Shown one piece after another: positions 18,826-26,930 of a stretch of DNA of 64,000 nt (position 1 is the first letter of the stretch; every line of letters starts with the position of its first letter). A program made the translations under genes and the position numbers. Source of the stretch: an uncultured Bradyrhizobium sp. (lineage in GTDB: Bacteria; Pseudomonadota; Alphaproteobacteria; Rhizobiales; Xanthobacteraceae); NCBI RefSeq assembly GCF_936943645.1, contig NZ_CAKZJO010000104.1:1-64000 (forward strand). The letters run 5' to 3'. Below the pieces are notes generated by a model that made no database searches, was not told where the DNA came from, and was given only the letters and a program-made list of their open reading frames with translations.

Positions 18826-20151
18826 ATGACCCTCGTCAGCGGCTGGGGGCGTTTCCCGGTCGTCGATAGCGACGTGCTGCGCCCGCGCTCGTTCGCGGCG
18901 GTCGGCGAGGCTGTCTCGGCCGGCACCGTCGCGCGTGGCAGCGGCCGCGCCTATGGCGATGCCGCGATCGGCTCCGTCAGGACGGTCGCGATGACCGGCT
19001 TCGACCGGGTCCGGTCGTTCGATCCGGCCACCGGCCGCATCCGCCTGGAAGCCGGCGTTCTCCTGTCGGATCTGATCGACACTTTCGGCCCGCGTGGCTT
19101 CCTGCCTTTCGTCGTGCCCGGCACGCGCTTCGTCTCGGTCGGCGGCGCCATCGCGGCCGACGTGCACGGCAAGAACCATCATGGCGAAGGCGGCTTCGGG
19201 CGCTACGTCGAGAGCCTCTTGCTGCGCACCGGGCAAGGCGATGTGATCGAGGCCTCGCGCGAGCAGAACGCCGACGCGTTCTTTGCGACCGTCGGCGGCA
19301 TGGGCCTGACCGGCATCATCCTCGAAGCGACGATACGGCTGCGGCGGGTCGAGACCGGATGGATCCGCGAGCGCGTGATCTCCGCGTCCGATCTCGATGC
19401 CGCGATGCGCGCACTCGAGGCGAGCAATTCCGCGACCTATTCGGTGGCCTGGATCGACTGCGTGGCGCGAGGGCGCGATCTCGGCCGTTCGCTGATCTAT
19501 CTCGGCGAGCACGCGGGCAGGGGTGAGCTGGCGGAAGGTGCCGACGCATTTCCGGCCGGCAGGAAATCCGGCCTCAGCGTGCCGGTCGACCTGCCTTCGA
19601 TGGCGCTGAACCGCACCAGCGTCCGGGCCTTCAACGAGCTCTACTACCGCATGGGCGCGCGTCGCGCCGGCGGCAGTCATGTGGTCTCGCTCTATCCGTA
19701 TTTCTTTCCGCTCGACAGCATCGGTGACTGGAATCGCATCTACGGCAAGCGCGGCTTCCTGCAGCATCAATGCGTGATCCCGGAAGCGGGCGCACGCGCC
19801 GTGCTCGGCGAAATCCTCGATCGCGTGGCGCGGCGCGGCGATGCGTCCTTCCTCGCCGTGCTCAAGAAGCTCGGCCAGGGCGACGGCATCCTGTCGTTCC
19901 CGCTGCCCGGCTACACGCTGGCGCTGGATTTCCCGGTCAAGGGCGACATCCTGAATTTTCTCGACGAGATCGATCGTGTGGTCGTCGACGCCGGCGGACG
20001 GCTGTATCTCGCCAAGGACGCGCGCCAGTCGCGCGCGACGTTCGAAGCCGGCTATCCCGCGCTGTCGCGCTTCAAGGCGATCCGCAAATCGCTCGATCCA
20101 GCCGGGGTCATCCGCTCGAAACTTTCACAGCGTCTGTTTGATGAGGTCTAG
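18826..20151 (+). CDS. DprE1-like FAD-dependent polyprenylphosphoryl-ribose 2-oxidase
   Basis: A 441-residue FAD oxidoreductase resembling mycobacterial DprE1 throughout. It has a GSGRAYGD FAD-binding motif, VSVGGAIAADVHGKNHHGEG with the FAD-contacting His, and ATVGGMGLTGIILEATI. The closing LYLAKDAR carries the conserved Lys. The mycobacterial Cys387 (in NICVDFP) is Ala here (TLALDFP). It should oxidise the 2-OH of polyprenylphosphoryl-ribose as the first half of the epimerisation to arabinose. A strong AGGAG site precedes the ATG. Three bases separate it from the DprE2-like gene. The exact lipid substrate is inferred. Confidence 0.85.
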   Translation: MTLVSGWGRFPVVDSDVLRPRSFAAVGEAVSAGTVARGSGRAYGDAAIGSVRTVAMTGFDRVRSFDPATGRIRLEAGVLLSDLIDTFGPRGFLPFVVPGTRFVSVGGAIAADVHGKNHHGEGGFGRYVESLLLRTGQGDVIEASREQNADAFFATVGGMGLTGIILEATIRLRRVETGWIRERVISASDLDAAMRALEASNSATYSVAWIDCVARGRDLGRSLIYLGEHAGRGELAEGADAFPAGRKSGLSVPVDLPSMALNRTSVRAFNELYYRMGARRAGGSHVVSLYPYFFPLDSIGDWNRIYGKRGFLQHQCVIPEAGARAVLGEILDRVARRGDASFLAVLKKLGQGDGILSFPLPGYTLALDFPVKGDILNFLDEIDRVVVDAGGRLYLAKDARQSRATFEAGYPALSRFKAIRKSLDPAGVIRSKLSQRLFDEV

Positions 20152-20154
20152 CCC

Positions 20155-20895
20155 GTGACGTCGCGCAAATCCGTTCTGGTGCTCGGTGGCTCCTCCGATA
20201 TCGGCCGCGCCGCCGCGCGCGCCTTTGCCAAGGCGGGGTACGATGTCGGGCTCGCAGGCCGCGACGTCGCCGCGCTGGAGCCCGACGCTGCCGATCTGCG
20301 CGCGCGCTACAATGCCGAGGTCGACCTCCATCAATTCGATGTGCTCGACACCGCCTCGTTCGACGGCTTCATCGCCGGCCTTCCCGCGCTGCCTGATGTC
20401 GTCATCTCGATCGTCGGCCTGCTCGGCCTGCAGCAAAATGCAGAAAGCGATCTCGCCCATGCCACTGCGATCATGCGCTCGAACTACGAAGGGCCCGCGC
20501 TGATCCTCGGCCTGTTCGCGGACAAATTCCTGGCGCGGGGCAGCGGCACCATCGTCGGCGTGTCCTCCGTCGCCGGCGACCGCGGCCGCGCTTCGAACTA
20601 CGTCTATGGTTCGGCCAAGGCCGGCTTCTCGGCGTTCCTGTCGGGCCTGCGCGCCCGCGCCAGCCGCGGCGGCGTGCATGTCGTCACCGTCAAGCCCGGC
20701 TTCGTCCGCACCAAGATGACGGAAGGCATGAAGCTGATCGGTCCGCTCACCGTCGAAGCGCCGGTGGTTGGCGATGCCATCCTGGCCGCGGTCGAGAACA
20801 AGACTGACGTCGTCTATGTCAGCGGCAAATGGCGCCTCGTGATGCTGATCATCAAGGCGCTGCCGGAAGCGGTGTTCAAGAAGCTGAAGTTTTGA
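20155..20895 (+). CDS. DprE2-like short-chain dehydrogenase (2-keto-sugar lipid reductase)
   Basis: A 246-residue SDR starting with GTG. It has the nucleotide motif LGGSSDIGRAAARAF, the catalytic Ser in VSSVAGDRGR and the YxxxK pair in YVYGSAKAG. The C-terminal SGKWRLVMLIIKALPEAVFKK closely resembles mycobacterial DprE2, which also ends with a membrane-associating helix. It should reduce the keto intermediate made by the DprE1-like partner, giving polyprenylphosphoryl-arabinose. The three-base spacing to the upstream gene indicates an operon. Confidence 0.85.
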   Translation: MTSRKSVLVLGGSSDIGRAAARAFAKAGYDVGLAGRDVAALEPDAADLRARYNAEVDLHQFDVLDTASFDGFIAGLPALPDVVISIVGLLGLQQNAESDLAHATAIMRSNYEGPALILGLFADKFLARGSGTIVGVSSVAGDRGRASNYVYGSAKAGFSAFLSGLRARASRGGVHVVTVKPGFVRTKMTEGMKLIGPLTVEAPVVGDAILAAVENKTDVVYVSGKWRLVMLIIKALPEAVFKKLKF

Positions 20896-20902
20896 CTGAC
20901 GG

Positions 20903-20938
20903 TGCGCTCCCTCGCCCCGCTTGCGGGGAGAGGTGAAG
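20903..20938. repeat. Half copy of a CCCTC..GGGGAGAGG intergenic repeat
   Basis: GCGCTCCCTCGCCCCGCTTGCGGGGAGAGGTG forms a CCCCGC/GCGGGG hairpin. It lies between the convergent DprE2-like and NDUFA9-like genes and may act as a bidirectional terminator. Confidence 0.55.
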
Positions 20939-20945
20939 AAGAATC

Positions 20946-21911
20946 TCACACGCCCATGCGCTGGAACTGACCCGCCGCGCGAAAACGCCAGAGATATTGC
21001 GGGGCGATCGCTTCCAGCGAATCGGCTGATATGCCGAGCCCTTCCAGCGTCAGGCCGGCGGCCTTGGCCGTATCGGACACGACGTTGTCGCGCTCGAGCA
21101 GCGTGACCTGGTCCGGCGTCAGCTTGAACGCGCCCGGCGCGAATTGCAGGAAGGCGGCCTTGAAGCGGGCGAGGCCGAACGGCAGCGGTACCAGCATCCG
21201 CTCGCGGTCGGTGATCTCGAGGATGGCCTCGATGATCTCGCGCATGGTCAGCACTTCCGGCCCGCCGAGCTCATACGTCGCGCCGGCCTTGGCCTTGCCG
21301 TCGACGGCGTCCGCGATCGCGGTGGCGACGTCGCCGACATAGACCGGCTGCATCTTGGTCTCGCCGCCGATCAGCGGCAGCACCGGCGACATCCGGGCCA
21401 GCGCGGCAAAGCGGTTGGTGAACTGGTCCTCGGGGCCGAACATCACCGAGGGGCGGAAGATGGTGGCGGAGGGCACCGCAGCCAACACCGCAGCCTCGCC
21501 GGCCGCCTTGGCCTTGGCGTAGCGCGAGGGCGATTCGGCGTCGGCGCCGATCGCCGAGACGTGAACCATACGGGCCCCGGCGGCCGCGGCCGCCTTGGCG
21601 ACGGTCTCGGCGCCCTTGGCCTGGACGGCGTCAAAAGTCTGCGGGCCGCTCTCGGCGAGGACGCCGACCAGATTGATCACGAGATGCGAATCACGCAGCG
21701 CCGCCTCGACCGAGGCCGGATAGCGCAGGTTGGCCTGCACGGTGTGGACCTGCCCGACCTTGCCCGAGGGCTGGAGGTATCCGGCCAGTTCCGGCCGCCG
21801 GACCGCGACCCGGACCCGGTAATCGCGCTTGCACAGGGCCCGGACGACATTCCGGCCCAAAAACCCCGATCCGCCGAAAACCGTGACGAGAGTTTCCAGA
21901 TTCGATGCCAT
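20946..21911 (-). CDS. Complex I NDUFA9-family NAD(P)-binding protein (atypical SDR)
   Basis: A 321-residue atypical SDR from ATG 21911, which has AGGA upstream; TTG 21920 is an alternative. The NAD(P) motif is VFGGSGFLGRNVVRALCKR. Further conserved parts are HVSAIGADAESPSRYAKAKAAGE and FRPSVMFGPEDQFTNRFA. This pattern is that of the NDUFA9/complex I 39-kDa subunit group, implicated in complex I assembly or quinone-linked metabolism. The usual YxxxK is represented by YAKAK. It is convergent with the DprE2-like gene and stands alone. Confidence 0.85.
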   Translation of the reverse strand: MASNLETLVTVFGGSGFLGRNVVRALCKRDYRVRVAVRRPELAGYLQPSGKVGQVHTVQANLRYPASVEAALRDSHLVINLVGVLAESGPQTFDAVQAKGAETVAKAAAAAGARMVHVSAIGADAESPSRYAKAKAAGEAAVLAAVPSATIFRPSVMFGPEDQFTNRFAALARMSPVLPLIGGETKMQPVYVGDVATAIADAVDGKAKAGATYELGGPEVLTMREIIEAILEITDRERMLVPLPFGLARFKAAFLQFAPGAFKLTPDQVTLLERDNVVSDTAKAAGLTLEGLGISADSLEAIAPQYLWRFRAAGQFQRMGV

Positions 21912-22009
21912 GGGAGCCAATCCTGCGGAAAAGAGTGCGTCTTGTCAGGCTTGTATCGAGCCGGTTTGCGTTGCGCAATCGGCATCCCGAACCGGGCCTC
22001 AAGCATGAA

Positions 22010-22038
22010 TTGACAACGGCGTCACCGAACCGTAGTAA
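22010..22038 (+). promoter_or_regulatory. Sigma-70-type promoter for tRNA-Leu
   Basis: A perfect -35 TTGACA (22010-22015) is followed after 17 bases by TAGTAA (22033-22038), a weak -10. This places transcription start about 18 bases before the mature tRNA. Confidence 0.6.
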
Positions 22039-22062
22039 CCGCCTCCGTGCCCCAAACGGCAT

Positions 22063-22149
<87 letters not shown>

Positions 22150-22338
22150 TCGCTTTCTTTCGCGTGGCTTCAAAGCGCGATCTGGGAGGATGAAGGGTAC
22201 TCCGGTCCGATCCAGTATTGCTGAATTGGTCCAGAATTGTCGCTCACCGGTCTTTTCGCGGCCCGCCGCCGTCACGATATTTTTCTCGACGAGATCGTGA
22301 AAGTTGTGATTTCGTTGGCGGACCAAAAGGTTGGGATC

Positions 22339-22548
22339 ATGGCAACGCTCGACATCAGTCGTCTGACGCCCAAGGAGCGGCTTGAGCTCATTGGCGAGCT
22401 TTGGGACAGCCTCTCACCCGCTGACGTGCTGTTGACCCCGGCCCACGAGGCCGAACTCGACCGTCGGCTTGCGAGTTTCGACTCGGACCGCCGCGAGGCG
22501 ATTTCGTGGGAGGACCTTGACGCTGAGCTTGACCGTCGGTCGCGCTAA
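22339..22548 (+). CDS. Type II antitoxin, addiction-module (TIGR02574/Unstab_antitox) family
   Basis: A 69-residue acidic helical protein, MATLDISRLTPKERLELIGE and then LWDSLSPADVLLTPAHEAELDRR, the standard pattern of the unstable antitoxin family that partners RelE/ParE toxins. It should neutralise the toxin encoded directly after it and probably represses the pair. ATG 22339 is preferred; an upstream start at 22237 lacks family similarity. The module lies 189 bases after tRNA-Leu, a usual landing site for mobile DNA. Confidence 0.88.
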   Translation: MATLDISRLTPKERLELIGELWDSLSPADVLLTPAHEAELDRRLASFDSDRREAISWEDLDAELDRRSR

Positions 22549-22842
22549 TTGGCCAAGCTTCTTTTTACGCAAGCGGCTCGGGCCGATCTCGTCGACGCAG
22601 TCACTTGGTACGGTACTCACGCCCCGCACGTTGTACCGCAATTCCGCGATGCCCTGCGTGCCGCGCTGGCCCGGATTGCGGAGCATCCCAAGCAGTTTCC
22701 ACCGGCTTACAAAGACACATGTCGCGCTCTGCTACGTCGGTTCCCGTACATCATCGTTTTTCGCGAACTGCAGGATACAATCTATGTCGTTGCGGTCTTT
22801 CACACGAGCCGCGACCCCTTGATCTGGCAAAGCCGTCCGTAG
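22549..22842 (+). CDS. RelE/ParE-family toxin
   Basis: A 97-residue basic protein starting at TTG, directly abutting the antitoxin stop with no spacer. The ParE/RelE fold is seen in LLFTQAARADLVDAVTWY, then ALARIAEHPKQFPP, RRFPYIIVFRELQDTIYVVAVFHTSRDP. The Arg-rich core and the YIIVFRE strand are typical of this family. It may act as an mRNA interferase or gyrase inhibitor. The TTG start and absent spacer should keep toxin yield below antitoxin. Confidence 0.9.
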   Translation: MAKLLFTQAARADLVDAVTWYGTHAPHVVPQFRDALRAALARIAEHPKQFPPAYKDTCRALLRRFPYIIVFRELQDTIYVVAVFHTSRDPLIWQSRP

Positions 22843-22929
22843 CTAGGTTGTGATCACGGACGCTTCGAGGCCTGCGCGCCAACTGGGTTGCGATTTTCTG
22901 GTTCGTGGCATCAGTGGATTCGCCCGCCC

Positions 22930-24201
22930 TCACATCACGCTTCTCCCCGCCCGCTCCGCCACCTCCTTCTGCACGAAATACATCGCGACCAGCGTGACCA
23001 GCGTCGTCGTGACCACGACGTAGCCGATCCGGTCGAAATGGAGCAGCGAACCGTCCGGTCCCTGCGCGACGATCGCGGCTGCCAGCACCGAGCCGAGGCC
23101 GCCGGAGAGTTGCTGCAGCGAGGCGCTGACCGCGCTGAACGAGCCGCGCTGGGTCGCGTCGGGGATTGCCGATATCAGCGCCTGCGACGGGATCATGCGC
23201 GAGAAGATGCCGACGAACATCAGCACGTTGACGGTGATCGCGGTCACCAGCGAGACGTGGCCGAGATGGGTGTAGATCAGCACCATGATCACGGTCATCA
23301 CGCAGCCGAACACGAAGGTCGGGTATTTGCCGAAGGCGTCGCTGGCCCGGCCGACCAGTGGCCCCGTGACGATGCTGAACAGGCCGGAGACGAGATAGAT
23401 CGTCGGCAGATGCGCCATGTCGATACCGAGATTGTTCACGGTGAAGGCGCTGGAGAACGGCATCAGCATGTATCCGCCCGTCGCCAGCAGCGTCGTGACG
23501 GCGAAGGCCAGGGTGTAGCGCGGCTGTGCGACGGTCGCGATCAGGTGGTGGAACGGGTTTCTGTCCTGCTTCAGCTTCAGATGCGCATCGACCGGCTCCA
23601 TGGCGAAGGCGATGACGGCGATCGCGACGATCGACACGATGACGATCGCGATGAAGCAGACGTGCCAGCTCCAGTGATTGGCGAGAAACAGGCCTGCGGG
23701 AATGCCGAGCACCTGGCTCGCCGCGAACGAGGTCTGGATGAATCCCATCACGCGGCCGCGCATGGAGAGCGGGAACAGATCGGTGATGATGGCGAGCACG
23801 ATCGAGCCGATCACGCCGCCGAACAGGCCCGTCACGATCCGGCCCATCAGCAGCACGTGATAGTTCGGCGCCACCGCGCAGAGCATGGTGCCGAGCGTGA
23901 AGCCGACATAGAAGAACAGCAGGATCCGCTTGCGGTCGAAGCGATCGGCAAAGCCGGCGGCGAGGATGCCCGACAATCCCGCGCTGAACGCGTAGGCCGA
24001 CACCGCGACGCCGAATTGCGCAGCGGTGATGTCGAGCGCGGGCATCAGGATGGCGCCGAGCGGCGACATGATGATGAAATCGAGGATGATCGTGAACTGC
24101 GTGAACGCGAGCAGCGCGATGAGGAGCGCCTGGTAGCGCGAGAAGCCGCGCTGGCGTTCCCTGGGGTTGTCGATCGGCGCGGCGAGCGTCTGTTCGGTCA
24201 T
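22930..24201 (-). CDS. MFS transporter (drug/metabolite efflux type)
   Basis: A 423-residue major facilitator protein from ATG 24201 with about 12 membrane segments. The first helix begins FSRYQALLIALLAFTQFTIILDFIIM. Motif A is represented by GFADRFDRKRILLFFYVGF. A central cytoplasmic loop (MEPVDAHLKLKQDRNPFHH) separates the two halves. The D-F-I-I-M segment in TM1 is seen in multidrug and sugar efflux proteins; substrate unknown. A long in-frame extension to 24348 is open but lacks hydrophobic or family sequence. It is divergent from the adhesin gene. Confidence 0.88.
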   Translation of the reverse strand: MTEQTLAAPIDNPRERQRGFSRYQALLIALLAFTQFTIILDFIIMSPLGAILMPALDITAAQFGVAVSAYAFSAGLSGILAAGFADRFDRKRILLFFYVGFTLGTMLCAVAPNYHVLLMGRIVTGLFGGVIGSIVLAIITDLFPLSMRGRVMGFIQTSFAASQVLGIPAGLFLANHWSWHVCFIAIVIVSIVAIAVIAFAMEPVDAHLKLKQDRNPFHHLIATVAQPRYTLAFAVTTLLATGGYMLMPFSSAFTVNNLGIDMAHLPTIYLVSGLFSIVTGPLVGRASDAFGKYPTFVFGCVMTVIMVLIYTHLGHVSLVTAITVNVLMFVGIFSRMIPSQALISAIPDATQRGSFSAVSASLQQLSGGLGSVLAAAIVAQGPDGSLLHFDRIGYVVVTTTLVTLVAMYFVQKEVAERAGRSVM

Positions 24202-24335
24202 GGGTCTCGATTCGTGGTGAGTGGGAGAGAAATGGGCAGATAGGGAGGGCCCGCATGAATTCCACGGGGCGCGCGCCATTGGCTCGGCCGATTCGGGCAG
24301 TTCGAGCGCCGCTGTGGGTTCCATGCAACAGCCGG

Positions 24336-24460
24336 GGCGCTCCGCCAACGGTTCCCTCCTCGCGAAAAGGAGTGCGCGGACTGAGAAGCCGGCATCGGGC
24401 GGGGCCCCCCATGAACATGGGAGGACGCAATGCCGCGCAGGCCTTTGCGCATCGAGCGCC
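24336..24460. other. Possible structured RNA element in the MFS-adhesin gap
   Basis: The 396-base gap 24202-24597 has no convincing gene. Within it, GGCGCTC (24336-24342) pairs perfectly with GAGCGCC (24454-24460). Enclosed are CTCCT/AGGAG, CGGCAT/ATGCCG and CCCAT/ATGGG hairpins. Plus-strand blocks GGAGTGC, CTGAGA and GAAC resemble thiamine-box segments, but the full TPP fold is not present. It could be a leader of the adhesin transcript, or of the MFS gene on the other strand. Confidence 0.3.
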
Positions 24461-24597
24461 TTCCCAAAACCCTAGGCCGCATGCTTTGTCGCGAAGGCGT
24501 CAAATGCATTGGCGTGGTGACGGGCTGGGACTGGAATTGACGGCGGTCTTCATTCTTCTTCTTGCCGGTTGCGAGTTTGGAAGACGGGGGAACCGAC

Positions 24598-26160
24598 ATG
24601 ATGATTTCACCGCGGACGCGAGTAGCCGCCATTCTGGCAACAGCGCTCATTGCCGTGATCACGGCCTGCGCCGGCGGTCCGGACGCCCGGGCTCAGTTCG
24701 TGTGCGTGGATGGGGCCGCGTCCGAGCAAGGCGCCTCGGCCGCCGGATCAGCGGGCAATTTTGCCTGCGGGCCCTCCGCCTCCGCGCCGGGTGCGGGCAG
24801 CAACAACTCCGCGATCGGGAGCGGCGCTTACGCTGACGGAAATGCCAGCAGCAATATTGCCGTCGGTTCCGCCAACGCCAGCGGCCACAGCAGCTCCAAC
24901 ATGGCGACCGGAAACAATGCCAACGCCAGCGGCAACAACAGCTTCAACAGCGCGACCGGAGCGGGAGCCATCGCCAGCGGTGACACCAGCAAAAACATCG
25001 CGTCCGGTAACAACGCGCAAGCCAGCGGCGACAACAGCAACAATATCGCGACCGGCGCCGGAGCCAACGCCAGTGGCAACAACAGCGGCAATCTCGCGAC
25101 CGGGCTGACCGCCCTCGCCAACGGAGACAACAGCAGGAACGTTGCGACCGGGCGCAGTTCCAATGCCTCCGGCAACAACAGCAGAAATGTTGCGAACGGG
25201 TTTCTCGCCAGGGCTTACGGCGACAACAGCTCCAACACCGCGACGGGGACCAACGCCAACGCCTACGGCAACGGCAGCGCTAACATCGCGACCGGCCCAA
25301 ACTCCAACGCGACCGGCGACAATAGCTTCAATATCGCGACCGGCGTGAATACCAACGCGAGCGGGTCCGGAAGCTATAACGTCGCCACCGGCAACGCCGC
25401 CACCGCATTTGGCACCAACAGCTCGAACGCGGCTACCGGCTATCTGGCGAATGCCAACGGCGCCAATTCGAGGAATATCGCGAACGGCACGCAATCCAAT
25501 GCCAGCGGGACCGGCAGCTTCAACATTGCGGTCGGAAACGGCGCCAACGCAAGCGGAGATGGTGTTGCGAACACCGCGGTCGGCAACGGCGCCAATGCCA
25601 CCGGCGCGAATTCGTCGGCCTTTGGCAATGGTGCGTCGGCGACGCTCGCGAATTCCACCGCGATCGGCAATGGTGCCGCCGCGACGCGCACGAACCAGCA
25701 GGTCTTCGGCACCGCGAGCAATACCTACACGATGACAGGCCTCACCTCGGCCGCGAGCACGGCGGCGCAGTCCGGACCGGTGCAGCTGGTCACGACGGAT
25801 GCCGCCGGCAATCTCGCCGCGACCTCGCTCGGTGCACTCGGGCTTGCAGGCTCAGGCGAAATCGCGAACATCAACAGCCAGCTCGCCGGCATCAACGCCC
25901 GCCTCAACGAGATCGACGGCAGGACCGGCAAGGCGATCAACGGTGTTGCGATGGCTTTTGCGATGTCCGGCTCGCCATGGCTGATGCCGTCCGAGAAGAT
26001 CGCGATGAGCATGAACTGGGGCACCTTCCAGAACACCAATGCGCTCTCCATGAGCGCGGCGCTGCGCGTCAGCGAGAATGTGCAGGCCAGTGGCGGCCTG
26101 ACCTACGGCACCAATGGCGGTGGATTAGGGGGCCGCGTCGGAATGCGCGTCGGCTGGTGA
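24598..26160 (+). CDS. YadA-like trimeric autotransporter adhesin
   Basis: A 520-residue outer-membrane protein. The signal peptide (MMISPRTRVAAILATALIAV) is followed by a passenger of about 16 tandem 14-residue units of the form NASGNNSxNxATGx, then a few SSAFG/STAIG-type units of classical YadA head sequence. After a short stalk (INSQLAGINARLNEIDG) comes a four-strand beta-barrel anchor of about 75 residues ending GGRVGMRVGW. Three copies should form one pore and display a left-handed beta-roll head for attachment. ITAC in the signal also resembles a lipobox. A GGGGGAA site precedes ATG 24598. Its stop overlaps the next start. Confidence 0.88.
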   Translation: MMISPRTRVAAILATALIAVITACAGGPDARAQFVCVDGAASEQGASAAGSAGNFACGPSASAPGAGSNNSAIGSGAYADGNASSNIAVGSANASGHSSSNMATGNNANASGNNSFNSATGAGAIASGDTSKNIASGNNAQASGDNSNNIATGAGANASGNNSGNLATGLTALANGDNSRNVATGRSSNASGNNSRNVANGFLARAYGDNSSNTATGTNANAYGNGSANIATGPNSNATGDNSFNIATGVNTNASGSGSYNVATGNAATAFGTNSSNAATGYLANANGANSRNIANGTQSNASGTGSFNIAVGNGANASGDGVANTAVGNGANATGANSSAFGNGASATLANSTAIGNGAAATRTNQQVFGTASNTYTMTGLTSAASTAAQSGPVQLVTTDAAGNLAATSLGALGLAGSGEIANINSQLAGINARLNEIDGRTGKAINGVAMAFAMSGSPWLMPSEKIAMSMNWGTFQNTNALSMSAALRVSENVQASGGLTYGTNGGGLGGRVGMRVGW

Positions 26161-26732
26161 TGGCGGGCTTTTGCAATTCGGCGCAACTGATCGCGCGCGC
26201 CGCGATGGCGCTGGCGCTGCTGATGAGCGGCAGCCACACTGCATGGGCTCAACAGAAGGCGCCCGCGCCGGCTGCAGCTGCCGCGCAGCCAACGCTGCCC
26301 GTCTCGCTGGAGCAGGCGCTCTATCTGATCCGCTCGACATTGCTCACCCTCAACGATGCCAACCGCACCGGCAATTACACCGTGCTGCGCGACCTCGCCG
26401 CGCCCGATTTCCAGGCGCGCAACACCGCCGCCGATCTCGGGCTGAATTTCCTCGACCTGCGGCGTCGCAATTTCGATCTCTACGGCGTTGCATTGCTGGC
26501 GCCACAATTCACCGACGCGCCCGCACGCGACCCACAGGGCATGCTGCGTCTTGCCGGTTACTTTCCGACCCAGCCGCAGCAGATCAAATTCGATCTCACC
26601 TTTCAGATCGTCGGCGGGCAATGGCGCCTGTTCGCGATCGCCATCGCCACGCCCGACGCCGCATCCGCGCAACCACAGGCCCAGGCGGGGCCCGCCAGGC
26701 CGGCCGCGCCGGCGCAGAAGAAGTCGCCGTGA
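26160..26732 (+). CDS. Secreted protein coupled to the adhesin gene
   Basis: A 190-residue protein whose ATG shares one base with the adhesin stop (TGATG), indicating translational coupling. A signal peptide ends at SHTAWAQQ. A Pro/Ala spacer follows, then a compact domain LEQALYLIRSTLLTLNDANRTGNYTVLRDLAAPDFQA ..KFDLTFQIVGGQWRLFAIAI that looks like an NTF2-type cone, and an Ala/Pro/Gln-rich tail ending QKKSP. No family is recognised with confidence. Position suggests a periplasmic helper for adhesin export or folding, by analogy with accessory proteins known for some trimeric autotransporters; this is inference. Confidence 0.7.
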   Translation: MAGFCNSAQLIARAAMALALLMSGSHTAWAQQKAPAPAAAAAQPTLPVSLEQALYLIRSTLLTLNDANRTGNYTVLRDLAAPDFQARNTAADLGLNFLDLRRRNFDLYGVALLAPQFTDAPARDPQGMLRLAGYFPTQPQQIKFDLTFQIVGGQWRLFAIAIATPDAASAQPQAQAGPARPAAPAQKKSP

Positions 26733-26930
26733 GCGCGGGGGCGGCATCCCATCCATCACTCTGACGAAAATGGGGTTTTTGCCAAGTCCAGCGAGCCTGA
26801 CCGCCGCGGCTTGCGCTGCCGTCCGCCCGATTAAGCCGCCCTTAGCGAATGCCCCCTAGGCTCGCGGCCGTCCATATCCCTGCTCCCCGGCCGGATGCCG
26901 GTCATTTGCGGCAGTTAAGAGCGTTTTCGG

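Noticed and set aside
24202..24348. N-terminal extension of the MFS protein
   Set aside because: Open but without hydrophobic or family sequence; ATG 24201 gives a normal N-terminus just before the first helix.
22751..24430. 559-codon open frame on the minus strand overlapping the MFS gene
   Set aside because: Arg-rich translation of the MFS gene in the wrong frame.
24369..24440. TPP riboswitch
   Set aside because: GGAGTGC, CTGAGA and GAAC blocks are present, but only five bases separate the first two, so the P3 hairpin is missing, and the P5 pairing is not formed. Neither flanking gene concerns thiamine.
24790..25700. CRISPR-like array of regular repeats
   Set aside because: The 42-base periodicity is in frame and encodes the 14-residue adhesin repeat; there are no conserved repeats with unique spacers and no cas genes.
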